Positions 37,649 through 38,012 of a stretch of 38,012 bases of DNA are shown here, piece by piece. This DNA is from Bacteroidota bacterium. GTDB lineage: Bacteria > Bacteroidota > Bacteroidia > UKL13-3. The position numbers were made by a program, and so were the translations under genes. The stretch lies in the NCBI GenBank assembly GCA_947491825.1, contig CANLLM010000012.1:1-38012 (forward strand), written 5' to 3'. The notes beneath the pieces are model-generated. The model saw only the letters and a program-made list of their open reading frames with translations, had not been told where the DNA came from and ran no database searches. Numbering within the stretch: position 1 is the stretch's first letter; the number at the start of each line of letters is the position of its first letter.

Positions 37649-37831
37649 AGTGGATTCAAACAGTAGTCAATATATAGTAAACAATGGTTGCATGACAATT
37701 TTAGCTTTTTATATGACAAATTTAATGCTACTCTTCGCTAAAATTCCCTCAAAATGGCAGCATTTAATACTTGGCACAAAAGTGGATAGTGAATTGACAC
37801 ATTTGACAATCAAATAATAAATAAAAAATAT

Positions 37832-38012
37832 ATGTCAGTAAGTCTTAAACCATTAGCAGACAGGGTTCTAGTAGAACCGGCTGCTGCAGAAGAGAAAACA
37901 GTTGGTGGTATCATTATTCCTGATACAGCCAAAGAAAAGCCACAAAGAGGTACGGTAGTAGCAGTTGGGGATGGTAAAAAAGATGAACCAATGACAGTAA
38001 AAGCAGGCGATA
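37832..38012 (+). CDS. groES: Co-chaperonin GroES, truncated by the window end
   Basis: [60 protein letters not shown]... Confidence 0.97.
   Translation, partial: MSVSLKPLADRVLVEPAAAEEKTVGGIIIPDTAKEKPQRGTVVAVGDGKKDEPMTVKAGD

Noticed and set aside
37602-37817. 71-aa plus-strand ORF ahead of groES
   Set aside because: Overlaps the sigma gene start and the regulatory spacer; no homology-like features
1-38012. CRISPR arrays, IS elements, prophage or defence islands
   Set aside because: No regularly spaced repeats, transposase, integrase or phage-like translations seen in any supplied frame

Overview
This is a Bacteroidota-type chromosomal segment, AT-rich and dominated by housekeeping genes. 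Inferred contents from left to right: the tail of a T9SS-sorted protein, gcvH, rsmI, menF plus a MenI-like thioesterase, a PAS sensor without an output domain, a histidine phosphatase, prolyl oligopeptidase, hutI with a pentapeptide-repeat gene, a gamma-carbonic anhydrase-like protein, ABC/MATE/EamA transporters, a DUF4468-like protein, menD-menB, a gltX-lipoprotein-B12-binding protein-enoyl-CoA hydratase-DUF3050 run, radC, metG, a BaiN-like flavoprotein, rsfS, birA-coaX-OMP-lptC, a eukaryotic-type citrate synthase-lptE pair, secG, an ECF sigma factor with an inner-membrane/beta-barrel partner, and the start of groES. I saw no CRISPR array, prophage, IS element, rRNA or tRNA. The strongest candidates for something under-described are: (1) the ECF sigma factor overlapping a single protein with a duplicated cytoplasmic motif, one TM helix and a C-terminal OM beta-barrel, divergent from groES across a spacer with repeated TGACA motifs; (2) the DUF3050 (heme-oxygenase-fold) / crotonase / standalone B12-domain operon; (3) RsfS with a histone-H1-like lysine-rich N-terminal tail; (4) a PAS array truncated at the start of its next domain. 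All family calls come from reading the translations, not from database searches.
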